Both the position numbers and the translations under genes were made by a program. A stretch of DNA of 20,925 nt from an uncultured Bacteroidales bacterium (lineage in GTDB: Bacteria > Bacteroidota > Bacteroidia > Bacteroidales > UBA932): assembly GCA_934725285.1 (NCBI GenBank), contig CAKVBK010000029.1, positions 1 to 20,925 of the forward strand, written 5' to 3'. Positions 1-7,007 of the stretch are shown here, in pieces. Numbering within the stretch: position 1 is the first letter of the stretch; every line of letters starts with the position of its first letter. The notes beneath the pieces were generated by a model. It ran no database searches, was not told where the DNA came from, and saw only the letters and a program-made list of their open reading frames with translations.

Positions 1-90
1 CAGCGGAATCACGATGTCCTTGTCGGAACTGAAATCTTTGCCGGAAACTGTTCCTGTCACATTGATGGTGGCGACAGAGCTTTCGAGCAC
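1..90 (-). pseudogene. In-frame continuation of the Calx-beta-like lipoprotein after TAG
   Basis: Reading on from the TAG at 91-93 in the same frame gives 30 sense codons to the window edge with no further stop. The peptide starts V-L-E-S-S-V-A-T-I-N-V-T-G-T-V and continues with G-K-D-F and ends I-V-I-P-L. This matches the layout of the first repeat (E-K-G-S-V-D-V-I-L, then V-P-I-V-F and G-K-D-Y). It is therefore most simply the rest of a second Calx-beta-like domain cut off by a point nonsense mutation or a base-call error. The gene extends beyond the window start, so its full length is unknown. Confidence 0.55.
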
Positions 91-519
91 CTAGCCTCTG
101 GCCATACTGAATGAGCATACAAGACCCTCTTGGGCATCTGGCGCGATGACTGCGACCGTCTTTGTTCCAAGATCGTAGCCGGCCGGAGCCGTGAATGAAA
201 GGCTGATCTGCCTGCCTTCTGTGAGAGCCAGGTTCGTGATTGTGATTGATCCGGAAGTCTCACCGGATGCGATGGTGACAGACTGTGCCGAGGCTTTATA
301 GTCCTTGCCAGCCTCAGCGTCACCGCTGAAAACGATAGGCACGCTGACAGAGGAAGCCGCCGGTTCACTTGTTGTAAGTATGACATCCACGCTCCCTTTC
401 TCATAGACCGTGTAAAGGGTTTTGGCAAATTCAATTGTCGGCTTGTCATCCTTTTGGCATGACGTGATTGTCACGGCTGCCGCGGCCGCCGCAACAAATG
501 TCAGAAATCTTCTAAACAT
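91..519 (-). CDS. Calx-beta-like repeat lipoprotein, ended early by an in-frame TAG
   Basis: Fourth gene of the second SusCD operon, 142 codons to the stop. Residues 1-20 form a lipoprotein signal ending in ITSC with Cys21, followed by QKDD, which resembles the acidic export signal of Bacteroidetes surface lipoproteins. Residues about 28-128 read as one Ig-like beta-sandwich of the Calx-beta type: a strand ending in an E-K-G-S turn, a G-K-D-Y motif, then an I-A-S-G-E-T-S-G-S-I turn. A second repeat starts near residue 129 and is cut by TAG at 91-93, although the frame continues open to the window edge. The likely role is a cell-surface binding or scaffold lipoprotein serving the neighbouring SusCD pair; this rests on position and fold only. 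The ATG at 517-519 is chosen because it directly gives the signal peptide. The Calx-beta call is by eye; another Ig-like family is possible. Confidence 0.6.
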   Translation of the reverse strand: MFRRFLTFVAAAAAAVTITSCQKDDKPTIEFAKTLYTVYEKGSVDVILTTSEPAASSVSVPIVFSGDAEAGKDYKASAQSVTIASGETSGSITITNLALTEGRQISLSFTAPAGYDLGTKTVAVIAPDAQEGLVCSFSMARG

Positions 520-600
520 ACTGCATGAAATATTTAAAACAACTATAATACACTACCGTTATTTTGCCGTGTTGCCGTTCCGTTCTTTCAAATGCTAACT

Positions 601-819
601 TTACTTGCCGGCATTCTCTTTTATTGCCGCCTCGTACTCTTCTTTGATGGCTTTTACTTCCTCTCTTTCTGCCGCTGTAGGGATCTCGCCTTTCGGTTTG
701 ATATAGCTTTTTGAAGCATCGGAAGTCTTTGGGGGAAGTTCGTTGTAGGAGCATCCACAAAGGGTTGTGCCGACAAAAACGGCGACTAATATAGCAATTA
801 AATTTCTTTTTGTGTCCAT
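601..819 (-). CDS. Small lipoprotein of unknown function (72 aa) in a SusCD operon
   Basis: Third gene of the second SusCD operon, 25 bases after the SusD stop. Residues 1-22 form a hydrophobic signal with a basic start (MDTKR) and a lipobox L-C-G-C, so Cys23 is the likely lipidated residue. The mature part is only about 50 residues. It has a proline-rich linker (NELPPK), then K-P-K-G-E-I-P-T, and ends in a strongly charged predicted helix rich in Glu and Lys (about residues 48-69). No catalytic motif is present. It could be a small accessory subunit of the SusCD outer-membrane complex, but this is inferred from position only. The coding reading is supported by the clean signal peptide and by its fit in the gap between SusD and the next lipoprotein. 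Confidence 0.7.
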   Translation of the reverse strand: MDTKRNLIAILVAVFVGTTLCGCSYNELPPKTSDASKSYIKPKGEIPTAAEREEVKAIKEEYEAAIKENAGK

Positions 820-844
820 AATGCTTGAAAAATGAAAGCCTCAT

Positions 845-2251
845 CTAATAAACATATCCGGGATTCTGCTCCAGGCTTGGGTTCAGATCCACGTCCGACT
901 TCGAGATCGGAGAAGTGTAGAGGTACTCTTTCGTGGTGTATTTCAGGCCGTTGCTGATCACCCACCATTCCGGACAGCCGTTGCGCTTAAGTTCATACCA
1001 CCGGTCTCCCTCCATGTAGAGCTCCTTGCGCCTTTCGTCGAAAATGGCCTGAAGCAGGGGAGTGACGGCCTTGCCTTGGCAATCCACGATGATTCTTTCT
1101 CCGTCCCGTACTTCCGGAAGTGCGGCCATTGTCAGGTCGGTGACGTTCTTGATTCTGTTCCTGCGCAGCTCGTTCAGCCATTTGATGGCGGAGGCGTTGT
1201 CTCCTTTGTGGTAATATGCCTCGGAGAGCATCAGCACAATCTCGGAAAGACGCACCTTGCATTCCGGCGTCTTGACGTTCATCCTTTTGCTGTTGAAACT
1301 GGCCGCATAGCGGACATCATCCTCGGGCTTCTCGCCGAACAACCTGATGAGTCTGGCGCTTGCGGGTCTGGAGGCCAGATAGCTTTTCGTGTAGCTGAAG
1401 TACCAGTCCAATTCGCTGGAGTTGTTGATGTGTGAGCGGACAAGCACCTCCCCCTTCGCGTCATATTGCGCGTTGATCATGTCGGCATATTCAGAAATCG
1501 GGGTCAGTGATATTCCGCTGCGGGCTATGATGTCCTCGCAGAGCGAAATGACGCTGTCCCAATTCTGGCACCAGAACTCAAGTTTGGCTTCGTAGGCCTT
1601 GATGATCCATTCCGTGAATATGTACTTTGGGTCTGTCGGGTTCAAAGCGAGCGCGGATTCGAACTGGGCCTTCGTGTAGTCGTAGGTCTGGCGGATCGTT
1701 CCGCGCGCAGGCTTGTCGTTGATGTTGAACCTGTCCACAATCGGAATGCCCGGCAGTTCACCGGCCTTGGAGTCCGACCATGGCTGGCAGAACTCCCGCA
1801 GCAGGTTGTAATAGACGATGCCTTTCATTGAATATGCCGCCGAAAGGGCACCGCGCGCGATGTCGGAGGTCCGGTCTTTCATGTTTTCAATCACTATGTT
1901 GCAGTCACGGACAACCTCCCAACTTTCCTCATAGACTCTCTGCCGGCTGTCGATCTCTTCTCCGGCGAAGAATGTCAGATTGGCGCTCGTGCGGATGTTC
2001 GCGTCAAGATTGTCGGCGCAGCCCTCAAGGAATTTCAGAGCGTCCATGTTCCCGATTACATATTCATCGCCGCCTCCTTCGATGTCGCGCAGGTGGTTGT
2101 GGATGATGGCGGTGAACTCTTCGTCTGTCTCCGGGATGACCTCTCCCTGCGGCTGGACGCTGAGATAGCCTTTGCAGCCGGCGGCACTCACCGCAAGCGC
2201 GAGAGCGGCGGCACACTTGAATATATTCTTGAATATTTCCATATCGCTCAT
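845..2251 (-). CDS. SusD/RagB-family outer-membrane glycan-binding lipoprotein
   Basis: Encodes 468 residues, somewhat short for the family. A signal peptide ends at A-A-G-C with Cys26, followed by the usual SusD start (KGYLSVQPQGEV). Tetratricopeptide-like helices follow, for example around the R-G-A-L-S-A-A-Y-S-M-K-G segment, and the C-terminal SusD signature E-R-R-K-E-L-Y-M-E-G-D-R-W-Y-E-L-K is clear. The protein ends N-P-G-Y-V-Y, a normal SusD terminus, so its TAG is a genuine stop. It forms the lid of the SusCD complex and binds substrate at the cell surface. The start lies 10 bases after the SusC stop, so the two are co-transcribed. An internal ATG at codon 4 is an equally plausible start. 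Substrate unknown: no enzymes of this operon lie in the window. Confidence 0.92.
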   Translation of the reverse strand: MSDMEIFKNIFKCAAALALAVSAAGCKGYLSVQPQGEVIPETDEEFTAIIHNHLRDIEGGGDEYVIGNMDALKFLEGCADNLDANIRTSANLTFFAGEEIDSRQRVYEESWEVVRDCNIVIENMKDRTSDIARGALSAAYSMKGIVYYNLLREFCQPWSDSKAGELPGIPIVDRFNINDKPARGTIRQTYDYTKAQFESALALNPTDPKYIFTEWIIKAYEAKLEFWCQNWDSVISLCEDIIARSGISLTPISEYADMINAQYDAKGEVLVRSHINNSSELDWYFSYTKSYLASRPASARLIRLFGEKPEDDVRYAASFNSKRMNVKTPECKVRLSEIVLMLSEAYYHKGDNASAIKWLNELRRNRIKNVTDLTMAALPEVRDGERIIVDCQGKAVTPLLQAIFDERRKELYMEGDRWYELKRNGCPEWWVISNGLKYTTKEYLYTSPISKSDVDLNPSLEQNPGYVY

Positions 2252-2261
2252 TTCAAATTGT

Positions 2262-5200
2262 TTAGAATTCGATATTGATGCCTCCGGACACGCTTCTGGT
2301 GGTCGGGTAGGTTGCTCCCGGGATTTCAGGGTCCATTCCGTCGTACCCCGTGAACGTGAAGAAGTTGTTCATCGAGACATTGAAACTCAAGCCCCTCATC
2401 CTCAGCTTTTTCACGGCTTCGGAAGGCAGCGAGTAGGTCAGGATTATAGACTTGATGCGGACGTAGGAATTGTTCTTCAGATAGACCGCGTCTATGATGC
2501 TGGCATCCATCGGATTGTAGGACGAGAAGTTGTACTTGGCGTCGTAGTAGTCGTAGATGCGGGGGTATTTCACACCTGTCGTGTGGTCAGCGGTCCATCT
2601 GTTCGTCCTGTCCTTTTCCACGTTGAGGTGGTTGCCGTACAGGTCGCTGAACTGTGACTGTACGGTTTCGGTGCTGACTCCGCTGTGGGAAGTGTTGCTG
2701 TAGCTGGCCGGGTAGCGCATCTTCTCGTAGGTCTTGGATCCGAGAGAGAACATTCCGCTGACGCTCAGCTTCAATTGCTTCCACGAGGCTGAGAGGTTGA
2801 ATCCGCCGGTGTAGGGGGCGATCGTCGTGCCGAGGTAGTAGCGGTAGTTGTCCGGCTTGTTGAGGTCGGTGGCCGTCGCTATCTGCGCGTCCGGACGCAG
2901 CTTGAACTGGTAGAGGCCGGTGTCAGACGCTATCCCTGAATATTTCCCGCTGAAGATCGCCCCGGTAGGGTAGCCTTCCACGTAGCGGTCCTTGGACGTG
3001 ATTCCGCTTGTGGAGACGGGGTTGTATTTCAGAACCTTGTTGTAGTTGTAGGCGAAGTTGACGGCCGCGCTTACCGTCCAGTCCTTCTTCTGGAGGAGTT
3101 TGCCGTTCACCGTGACCTCCACTCCGTTGTTCATTATGTCGGCGGCGTTGAAATAGACGTAGGTGAAACCGGTCGTGCTCTGGACAGGGGAGGACGTGAC
3201 CACATCCGTGCTGAGGCGGTAGTAATATTCAGTGTTCACCGTAAGCCTGTCTTTCCAGAGGCCGAAGTCCAGCCCCACTTTCGCGTCACGTGTCTTCTCC
3301 CATCCGAGATCAGGATTCGGCGCCGACGGGATGGTGCCGAGGTTGAAGGTCTCGTCTCCGAAGTAGCGGTACTGCTGCTGGAGGTACTGCATCACAAGGA
3401 GGTGCGAGGTGCTGGTGTTCACATCGCCCGTGAATCCGTAGGCGGCGCGGAGGGTGGCGTGGGAGACCGCAGGAATATTCTTCATCCAGTTCTCCTCGCC
3501 AAGATGCCACGCCGCGCCGGCGCTCCATGTCGGGTTGAACTGCCGGTTGCTTCCGAAGTTTGAGCTCCCGTCGGTCCTGAACGACGCGTTGAGCACGATA
3601 GTGTTTCCGAGGAAGTAGTCCGCAGAGGCGTAGAACGAAGCGTAGCGGGTCTTGCTGAAATATTCCCCGTTCAGCTTCTCGACTTCCCTCAGCCATTCGT
3701 CCTGCGGGCCGCTGATGCTTGGCAGCGAGGTGGTTCCGGTCTTAGGATCATAGTTGTAGCGCTTTGTGAATATGGTGTTGGCGTCCGACCCTCTCAATTC
3801 CGCTCCGGCCAGAACATTGACTGTGTGAAGTTCCCCGAATGTCTTGTTGAAGGCGAAATGTCCTCTGACAACATAGCTGTTCCTGTTGGTCCTGTTCTGG
3901 GATATGCTTCCGTAGAGGTTGGTCTGCGAGCGGTCGTCGCTTCCGAGCCTGTCACGGAAGGCGGTGTAGGTGTCCTTGTCCACGATCTTGTCGGTGGAGT
4001 TGTTCGCGAATGAATATGACGCCAGTCCCACAAAGTGCAGAGGCTCCGCGATCTTGAAATCGGCCTGCGTCCGGAACGTGCCGTTTGTGTTCTTGGTGGA
4101 GCTGTAGTTGGAGTCCAGCTCACGGAGGAGGCTGAACCCGTTTTTCGGCATCACTTGCTCGACTCCACGGCCGTTGTAGTAGCCAAGTGTGAACCAAGTG
4201 TTGTCTGCCGCATAGGAACCGTCCTCGTTGTACGCCTTCTCGTACGGATTGGAGAAGTAGGCGTAGTAGAACGGATCGACGCTGGAGTATGGCATCCTGG
4301 ATTCCTGCCTCGCCGCTTCCATGCCGATGTCTATCCTGACCCAGTCCACAGGCTTGAGGGTCATCTTGGAGTTGACGTTGTACCTTCTGTAACTGTTGTG
4401 GATCAGCATTCCGTCCTCGTCATTGACTCCGATGGCCACGTAGTAGGTGTTCTTCTCAGAGCCTCCGCTGAGGGAAAGATGGTGGCCCTGCGAGAAAGCG
4501 TTCCGGAACAGGAGGTTGTACCAGTTGGTGTCGTTCTCCCTTAGTGACGCTATGTAAGCGTCCTGCGCAGCCGTATCGCCTTTGAACTTGGCGAACTCAC
4601 CGGCCCCGGATCTTATTTGGCCGACGATTCCGACTACCGGATAGACTATAGTGTTGTCGGTCAGCGATTCCGTGTACTTCTCCGCCGAGAACTCGTTCCA
4701 AAGCTCGTCTTCCCATGCCAGTTTCTCCACCGAGTTCATCAGGTTCAATGTCCTCTGTGGCTTTATCGACATCGTGAACGTGTTGTTGTAGTTGATCCTC
4801 ATATTTCCGGCCTCGCCTTTCTTGGTGGTCACGACGATGACACCGTTCGCCGCCCTGGATCCGTAGATCGCAGCCGCGGCCGCATCCTTCAGGATGGTGA
4901 TGCTCTCGATGTCGTTGGGATTGATGTTGCCGATCCCGTTCACGAATATGTCGTCGAAGCCTCCGGTGGCAAGCTGCTCGGAGCTGAGGCTTGGGGAGTC
5001 GCTCTGCATCGGCACTCCGTCCACCACCCAGAGCGGCTGGCTGGTCCCCGAGAGGTTGTTTGATCCTCTGATCCTGATTCTGGACTGGGTTCCCGGCTGG
5101 CCGGAAGTAGCCGAGACCGCCACGCCGGCGACCTCGCCCTGCATCAACGCGTCTACTGACGAGACGGCCTTCGCCTCGAATCTGTCCGAGCCGATGACCG

Positions 5201-5597
5201 CCACGGAACCGGTTATCCTCTTGACCGTGGTCTGTGCGTAGCCTGTCACGACAACCTGATCCAGTTGTGTGCTTTCCCACTCCATCACGATTGTGATGTT
5301 CTCGGTCTTGCCCGGAACTATCTTATAGACAACGTCTTTCATCCCAACTGAGGAGAACAGCACCGATTCTGTACCTGAAGGAACCTTGAAACTGAACTTC
5401 CCGTCCAGATCCGTGGTAGTCCCCGAAGCCTTTTTCTGCATCGAGATTATCCCCGCCCCGATCACCGGTGTCCCTTCCGTGTCCACAACCTTTCCGGTGA
5501 GCAGTGTGCCCTGCGCCGCTGCTGTTACCTGTGTCAACAGGACGACCGCGATCCATACAATCACGCATCTTCGCAGTCTGGACAGTAACTCGTTCAT
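2262..5597 (-). CDS. SusC/RagA-family TonB-dependent outer-membrane transporter
   Basis: About 1111 residues from the chosen start, normal for SusC. In order: signal peptide (M-N-E-L-L-S-R-L-R-R then a hydrophobic run ending T-A-A-A-Q), carboxypeptidase-regulatory-like beta domain (T-G-K-V-V-D-T-E-G-T-P-V-I-G-A), a D-Q-V-V-V-T-G-Y-A segment, the plug with the SusC signature (N-P-N-D-I-E-S-I-T-I-L-K-D then I-Y-G-S-R-A-A-N-G-V), and a beta-barrel ending G-G-I-N-I-E-F. There is no STN domain, so ECF-sigma/anti-sigma control is unlikely. The frame is open to an ATG at 5646-5648, but a promoter box at 5663-5670 would leave almost no leader for that start. The ATG at 5595-5597 gives a clean signal peptide and about 60 bases of leader; the ATG at 5613-5615 is an alternative. 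The protein imports oligosaccharides with SusD using TonB energy. Confidence 0.95.
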   Translation of the reverse strand: MNELLSRLRRCVIVWIAVVLLTQVTAAAQGTLLTGKVVDTEGTPVIGAGIISMQKKASGTTTDLDGKFSFKVPSGTESVLFSSVGMKDVVYKIVPGKTENITIVMEWESTQLDQVVVTGYAQTTVKRITGSVAVIGSDRFEAKAVSSVDALMQGEVAGVAVSATSGQPGTQSRIRIRGSNNLSGTSQPLWVVDGVPMQSDSPSLSSEQLATGGFDDIFVNGIGNINPNDIESITILKDAAAAAIYGSRAANGVIVVTTKKGEAGNMRINYNNTFTMSIKPQRTLNLMNSVEKLAWEDELWNEFSAEKYTESLTDNTIVYPVVGIVGQIRSGAGEFAKFKGDTAAQDAYIASLRENDTNWYNLLFRNAFSQGHHLSLSGGSEKNTYYVAIGVNDEDGMLIHNSYRRYNVNSKMTLKPVDWVRIDIGMEAARQESRMPYSSVDPFYYAYFSNPYEKAYNEDGSYAADNTWFTLGYYNGRGVEQVMPKNGFSLLRELDSNYSSTKNTNGTFRTQADFKIAEPLHFVGLASYSFANNSTDKIVDKDTYTAFRDRLGSDDRSQTNLYGSISQNRTNRNSYVVRGHFAFNKTFGELHTVNVLAGAELRGSDANTIFTKRYNYDPKTGTTSLPSISGPQDEWLREVEKLNGEYFSKTRYASFYASADYFLGNTIVLNASFRTDGSSNFGSNRQFNPTWSAGAAWHLGEENWMKNIPAVSHATLRAAYGFTGDVNTSTSHLLVMQYLQQQYRYFGDETFNLGTIPSAPNPDLGWEKTRDAKVGLDFGLWKDRLTVNTEYYYRLSTDVVTSSPVQSTTGFTYVYFNAADIMNNGVEVTVNGKLLQKKDWTVSAAVNFAYNYNKVLKYNPVSTSGITSKDRYVEGYPTGAIFSGKYSGIASDTGLYQFKLRPDAQIATATDLNKPDNYRYYLGTTIAPYTGGFNLSASWKQLKLSVSGMFSLGSKTYEKMRYPASYSNTSHSGVSTETVQSQFSDLYGNHLNVEKDRTNRWTADHTTGVKYPRIYDYYDAKYNFSSYNPMDASIIDAVYLKNNSYVRIKSIILTYSLPSEAVKKLRMRGLSFNVSMNNFFTFTGYDGMDPEIPGATYPTTRSVSGGINIEF

Positions 5598-5662
5598 ATC
5601 TTGTACCTTTTGCATTATTTTTCTGTCTTTGGCACCATTAGGTGACAATGGATGTAAAAACG

Positions 5663-5670
5663 CAAATGTA
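5663..5670 (-). promoter_or_regulatory. Predicted -7 promoter box for the second susC operon
   Basis: On the minus strand this reads TACATTTG, a full match to the Bacteroides sigma-ABfr -7 consensus TAnnTTTG. No TTTG is found 19 to 21 bases upstream, so the -33 element is weak, which is common for promoters that need an activator. Transcription would start near 5657, about 60 bases before the chosen susC start. Not experimentally shown. Confidence 0.5.
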
Positions 5671-5734
5671 CAAAATTGCGGACAAATCCGTATAAGTGAA
5701 TCGGTTTATGAAATCAAAACAGCTTCTAAGATAC

Positions 5735-5868
5735 GCCGTCGGTACAGGAAACGCACTTCTGGTGTACCGGATGCCTTAAGATGAGCCGTCGGTACAGGAA
5801 ACGCACTTCTGGTGTACCAGATGTCTTAAGGTGAGCCGCCGGTACAGGAAAGGCGCTTCTGGTGTACC
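5735..5868. repeat. Three 50-bp tandem repeats, each with a GGTACA/TGTACC dyad
   Basis: Units start at 5735, 5785 and 5835, exactly 50 bases apart. Units 1 and 2 are near identical over the full 50 bases; unit 3 is recognisable for its first 34 bases (to 5868). Each unit has GCCGYC, then GGTACA, a 16-base spacer and TGTACC. These 6-base arms are identical in all three copies, while unit 3 differs inside the spacer. Units 1 and 2 also carry CTTAAG near their ends. The array lies about 65 to 200 bases upstream of the susC -7 box. It could be a set of activator binding sites, a folded RNA or DNA element, or a neutral minisatellite. Confidence 0.85.
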
Positions 5869-5956
5869 AACAATGTGTCTGGGTCTGATTAGGGAAAGAT
5901 AACTGTGGCCGAGCGAGAAACAATATCACCTTTTTACACCAGCGGCGTAGTCCGAT

Positions 5957-5987
5957 TTTAGATATCCCCAGTTTTTATGTACTTTTG
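5957..5987 (+). promoter_or_regulatory. Predicted promoter of the CPBP protease gene
   Basis: TACTTTTG at 5980-5987 fully matches the Bacteroides -7 consensus TAnnTTTG. TTTA at 5957-5960, separated by 19 bases, is a one-mismatch -33 box. Transcription would start at about 5991-5994, giving an approximately 75-base leader before the GTG start at 6068. Confidence 0.6.
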
Positions 5988-6008
5988 CGGCCGTAAGCTC
6001 ACGGTCGT
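5987..6008 (+). promoter_or_regulatory. Dyad at the predicted transcription start of the CPBP gene
   Basis: GCGGCCGT (5987-5994) can pair with ACGGTCGT (6001-6008), with two G-U pairs, around the hexaloop AAGCTC. At DNA level the core is a near-palindrome, CCGT-AAGCTC-ACGG. Because it overlaps the predicted start site it could be an operator or a 5'-end RNA hairpin. Short enough to be chance. Confidence 0.3.
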
Positions 6009-6067
6009 GGCGCTCAACGACATCCTTTGCTTGTTATGGTTATTTTAGCATAATTTGTGATTGTTCT

Positions 6068-6835
6068 GTGAAATCTAACTATGTGAAATCAGTTATTGTC
6101 CTGACGGGCTTTGTGTTGCTTTATATCTTGACACGAATCCCGCTGGTTGATGTCGGGGAACGAATTGTATCTTGCGACAGTGCTCTGGCCGGTGTTCTCT
6201 TCACGAAAGGCACTTTCGCATATTCATTGACAAAGCATCTGCTGTCCTGTGTCATTCCTGTCATCACCATATTGATTGTATGCAAGGATAAGAATCTTCT
6301 GGAATGTTTGGGAATCAGCAGCCGCTTCCTTAGGGGATGGGCGGTCGGTTTGCTTTGCTGCGTTCCGATGTTGGTCTGTAACCTGATTGCCGGTCATATT
6401 ATGTTTAGCTTCGAGAAACTTTTCCTCGGAGCGGTTTTCCCTGGCCTTTTTGAGGAACTGATATATCGCGGATTTCTGTTCGGCATCCTGCACCGCTACT
6501 GTAACTGGCGTTTTATCTGGGCGGCTCTTCCGGCAGCGGTGATGTTCACACTCGGACATTTCTATCAATCCAATGATCTCGTTACCGGGCTGCAAGTTTT
6601 CTGCGTCACGGGTCTTGGCGGTCTGTTTTTCAGCTGGCTGTATATGAAGTGGGACAATAACCTTTGGGTACCGGTCTCTTTCCATATTTCGATGAACGCA
6701 ATCTGGACACTCATCCCTATCGCCGGTTCCACGACAGCCGCAGGAAACGTGACGGCTAATATCGGCCGTCTGCTGACCGTGGTTGTTGCTGTGGCTCTGA
6801 CAATATTCTGCACCAAAATGGGACGTAAACTGTAG
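6068..6835 (+). CDS. CPBP-family intramembrane metalloprotease
   Basis: Encodes 255 residues with about seven hydrophobic segments, as usual for the CPBP (Abi, PF02517) family of integral membrane proteases. The signature motifs are present: E-E-L-I-Y-R at 129-134 (EExxxR), F-T-L-G-H at 160-164 (FxxxH), and H-I-S-M-N at 206-210 (HxxxN). It should therefore be an active inner-membrane metalloprotease; its substrate cannot be told. Family members are linked to prenyl-protein processing, bacteriocin self-immunity and regulated proteolysis. No in-frame ATG lies near the 5' end: the first usable start is GTG at 6068, with a second GTG at 6083. It is the only plus-strand gene here, lies between two SusCD operons, and has its own promoter, so it is probably a standalone gene. 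Confidence 0.88.
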   Translation: MKSNYVKSVIVLTGFVLLYILTRIPLVDVGERIVSCDSALAGVLFTKGTFAYSLTKHLLSCVIPVITILIVCKDKNLLECLGISSRFLRGWAVGLLCCVPMLVCNLIAGHIMFSFEKLFLGAVFPGLFEELIYRGFLFGILHRYCNWRFIWAALPAAVMFTLGHFYQSNDLVTGLQVFCVTGLGGLFFSWLYMKWDNNLWVPVSFHISMNAIWTLIPIAGSTTAAGNVTANIGRLLTVVVAVALTIFCTKMGRKL

Positions 6836-6853
6836 TTGATTCCATACTAATGA

Positions 6854-6896
6854 TTTACGAAATTCCACCCAATTTTAGAGGACGGAATTTCGTAAA
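6854..6896. terminator. 13-bp perfect inverted repeat between convergent genes, possible bidirectional terminator
   Basis: TTTACGAAATTCC (6854-6866) is exactly complementary to GGAATTTCGTAAA (6884-6896), with a 17-base loop. It lies 18 bases after the CPBP stop and about 110 bases beyond the stop of the convergent HTCS gene, a position fitting a shared terminator. No T-run follows the stem on either strand, so it is not a textbook Rho-independent terminator; a protein-binding palindrome or the trace of a small mobile element is also possible. Confidence 0.5.
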
Positions 6897-7007
6897 GTAC
6901 TTAATGATAGAAATTTGAACTTTGTGCTATAGGAACAACCCGCATTGGCTCGGAGGCTTTGAATATGTCTGTTCACGCGGATCAGAATATTCACGGCACC
7001 GCAGTCA

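Larger units (their letters stand above)
5598..6067. other. Divergent intergenic region between susC and the CPBP gene
   Basis: This 470-base stretch holds no convincing gene. It contains, from left to right, the susC leader and -7 box (5663-5670), an array of three 50-bp tandem repeats (5735-5868), and a promoter for the CPBP protease gene (5957-5987) followed by a short dyad (5987-6008). A 67-codon minus-strand frame crosses the repeats, but the 50-base period is not a multiple of three and so shifts frame at each unit; it is not a gene. Confidence 0.75.

Noticed and set aside
57..449. Minus-strand 130-codon frame overlapping the Calx-beta gene
   Set aside because: It lacks a signal peptide or recognisable domain and overlaps a frame with a clear lipobox and repeat structure.
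520..600. Several AACGG-like repeats on the minus strand between the two small lipoprotein genes
   Set aside because: Short, irregularly spaced and with no clear hairpin; chance is a sufficient explanation.
512..844. Minus-strand frame following the SusD TAG, as evidence of TAG read-through
   Set aside because: SusD already has its normal terminus, the following peptide looks random, and it overlaps the small lipoprotein gene in another frame.
4035..4544. Long plus-strand frames antisense to SusC
   Set aside because: They are typical antisense shadows of a GC-biased coding frame, with low-complexity Val/Arg-rich products and no promoter or start signal.
5735..5868. CRISPR array
   Set aside because: The 50-base units run on without distinct spacers, the unit tails are also repeated, and no cas gene is nearby.
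5726..5929. Minus-strand 67-codon reading frame across the repeat array
   Set aside because: A 50-base period shifts frame at each unit, there is no signal or domain, and the frame owes its length to the repeat.
6854..6896. dif/Xer or integron attachment site
   Set aside because: Arms are 13 bases with a 17-base centre, unlike the 28-base dif layout, and no integrase or cassette is near.
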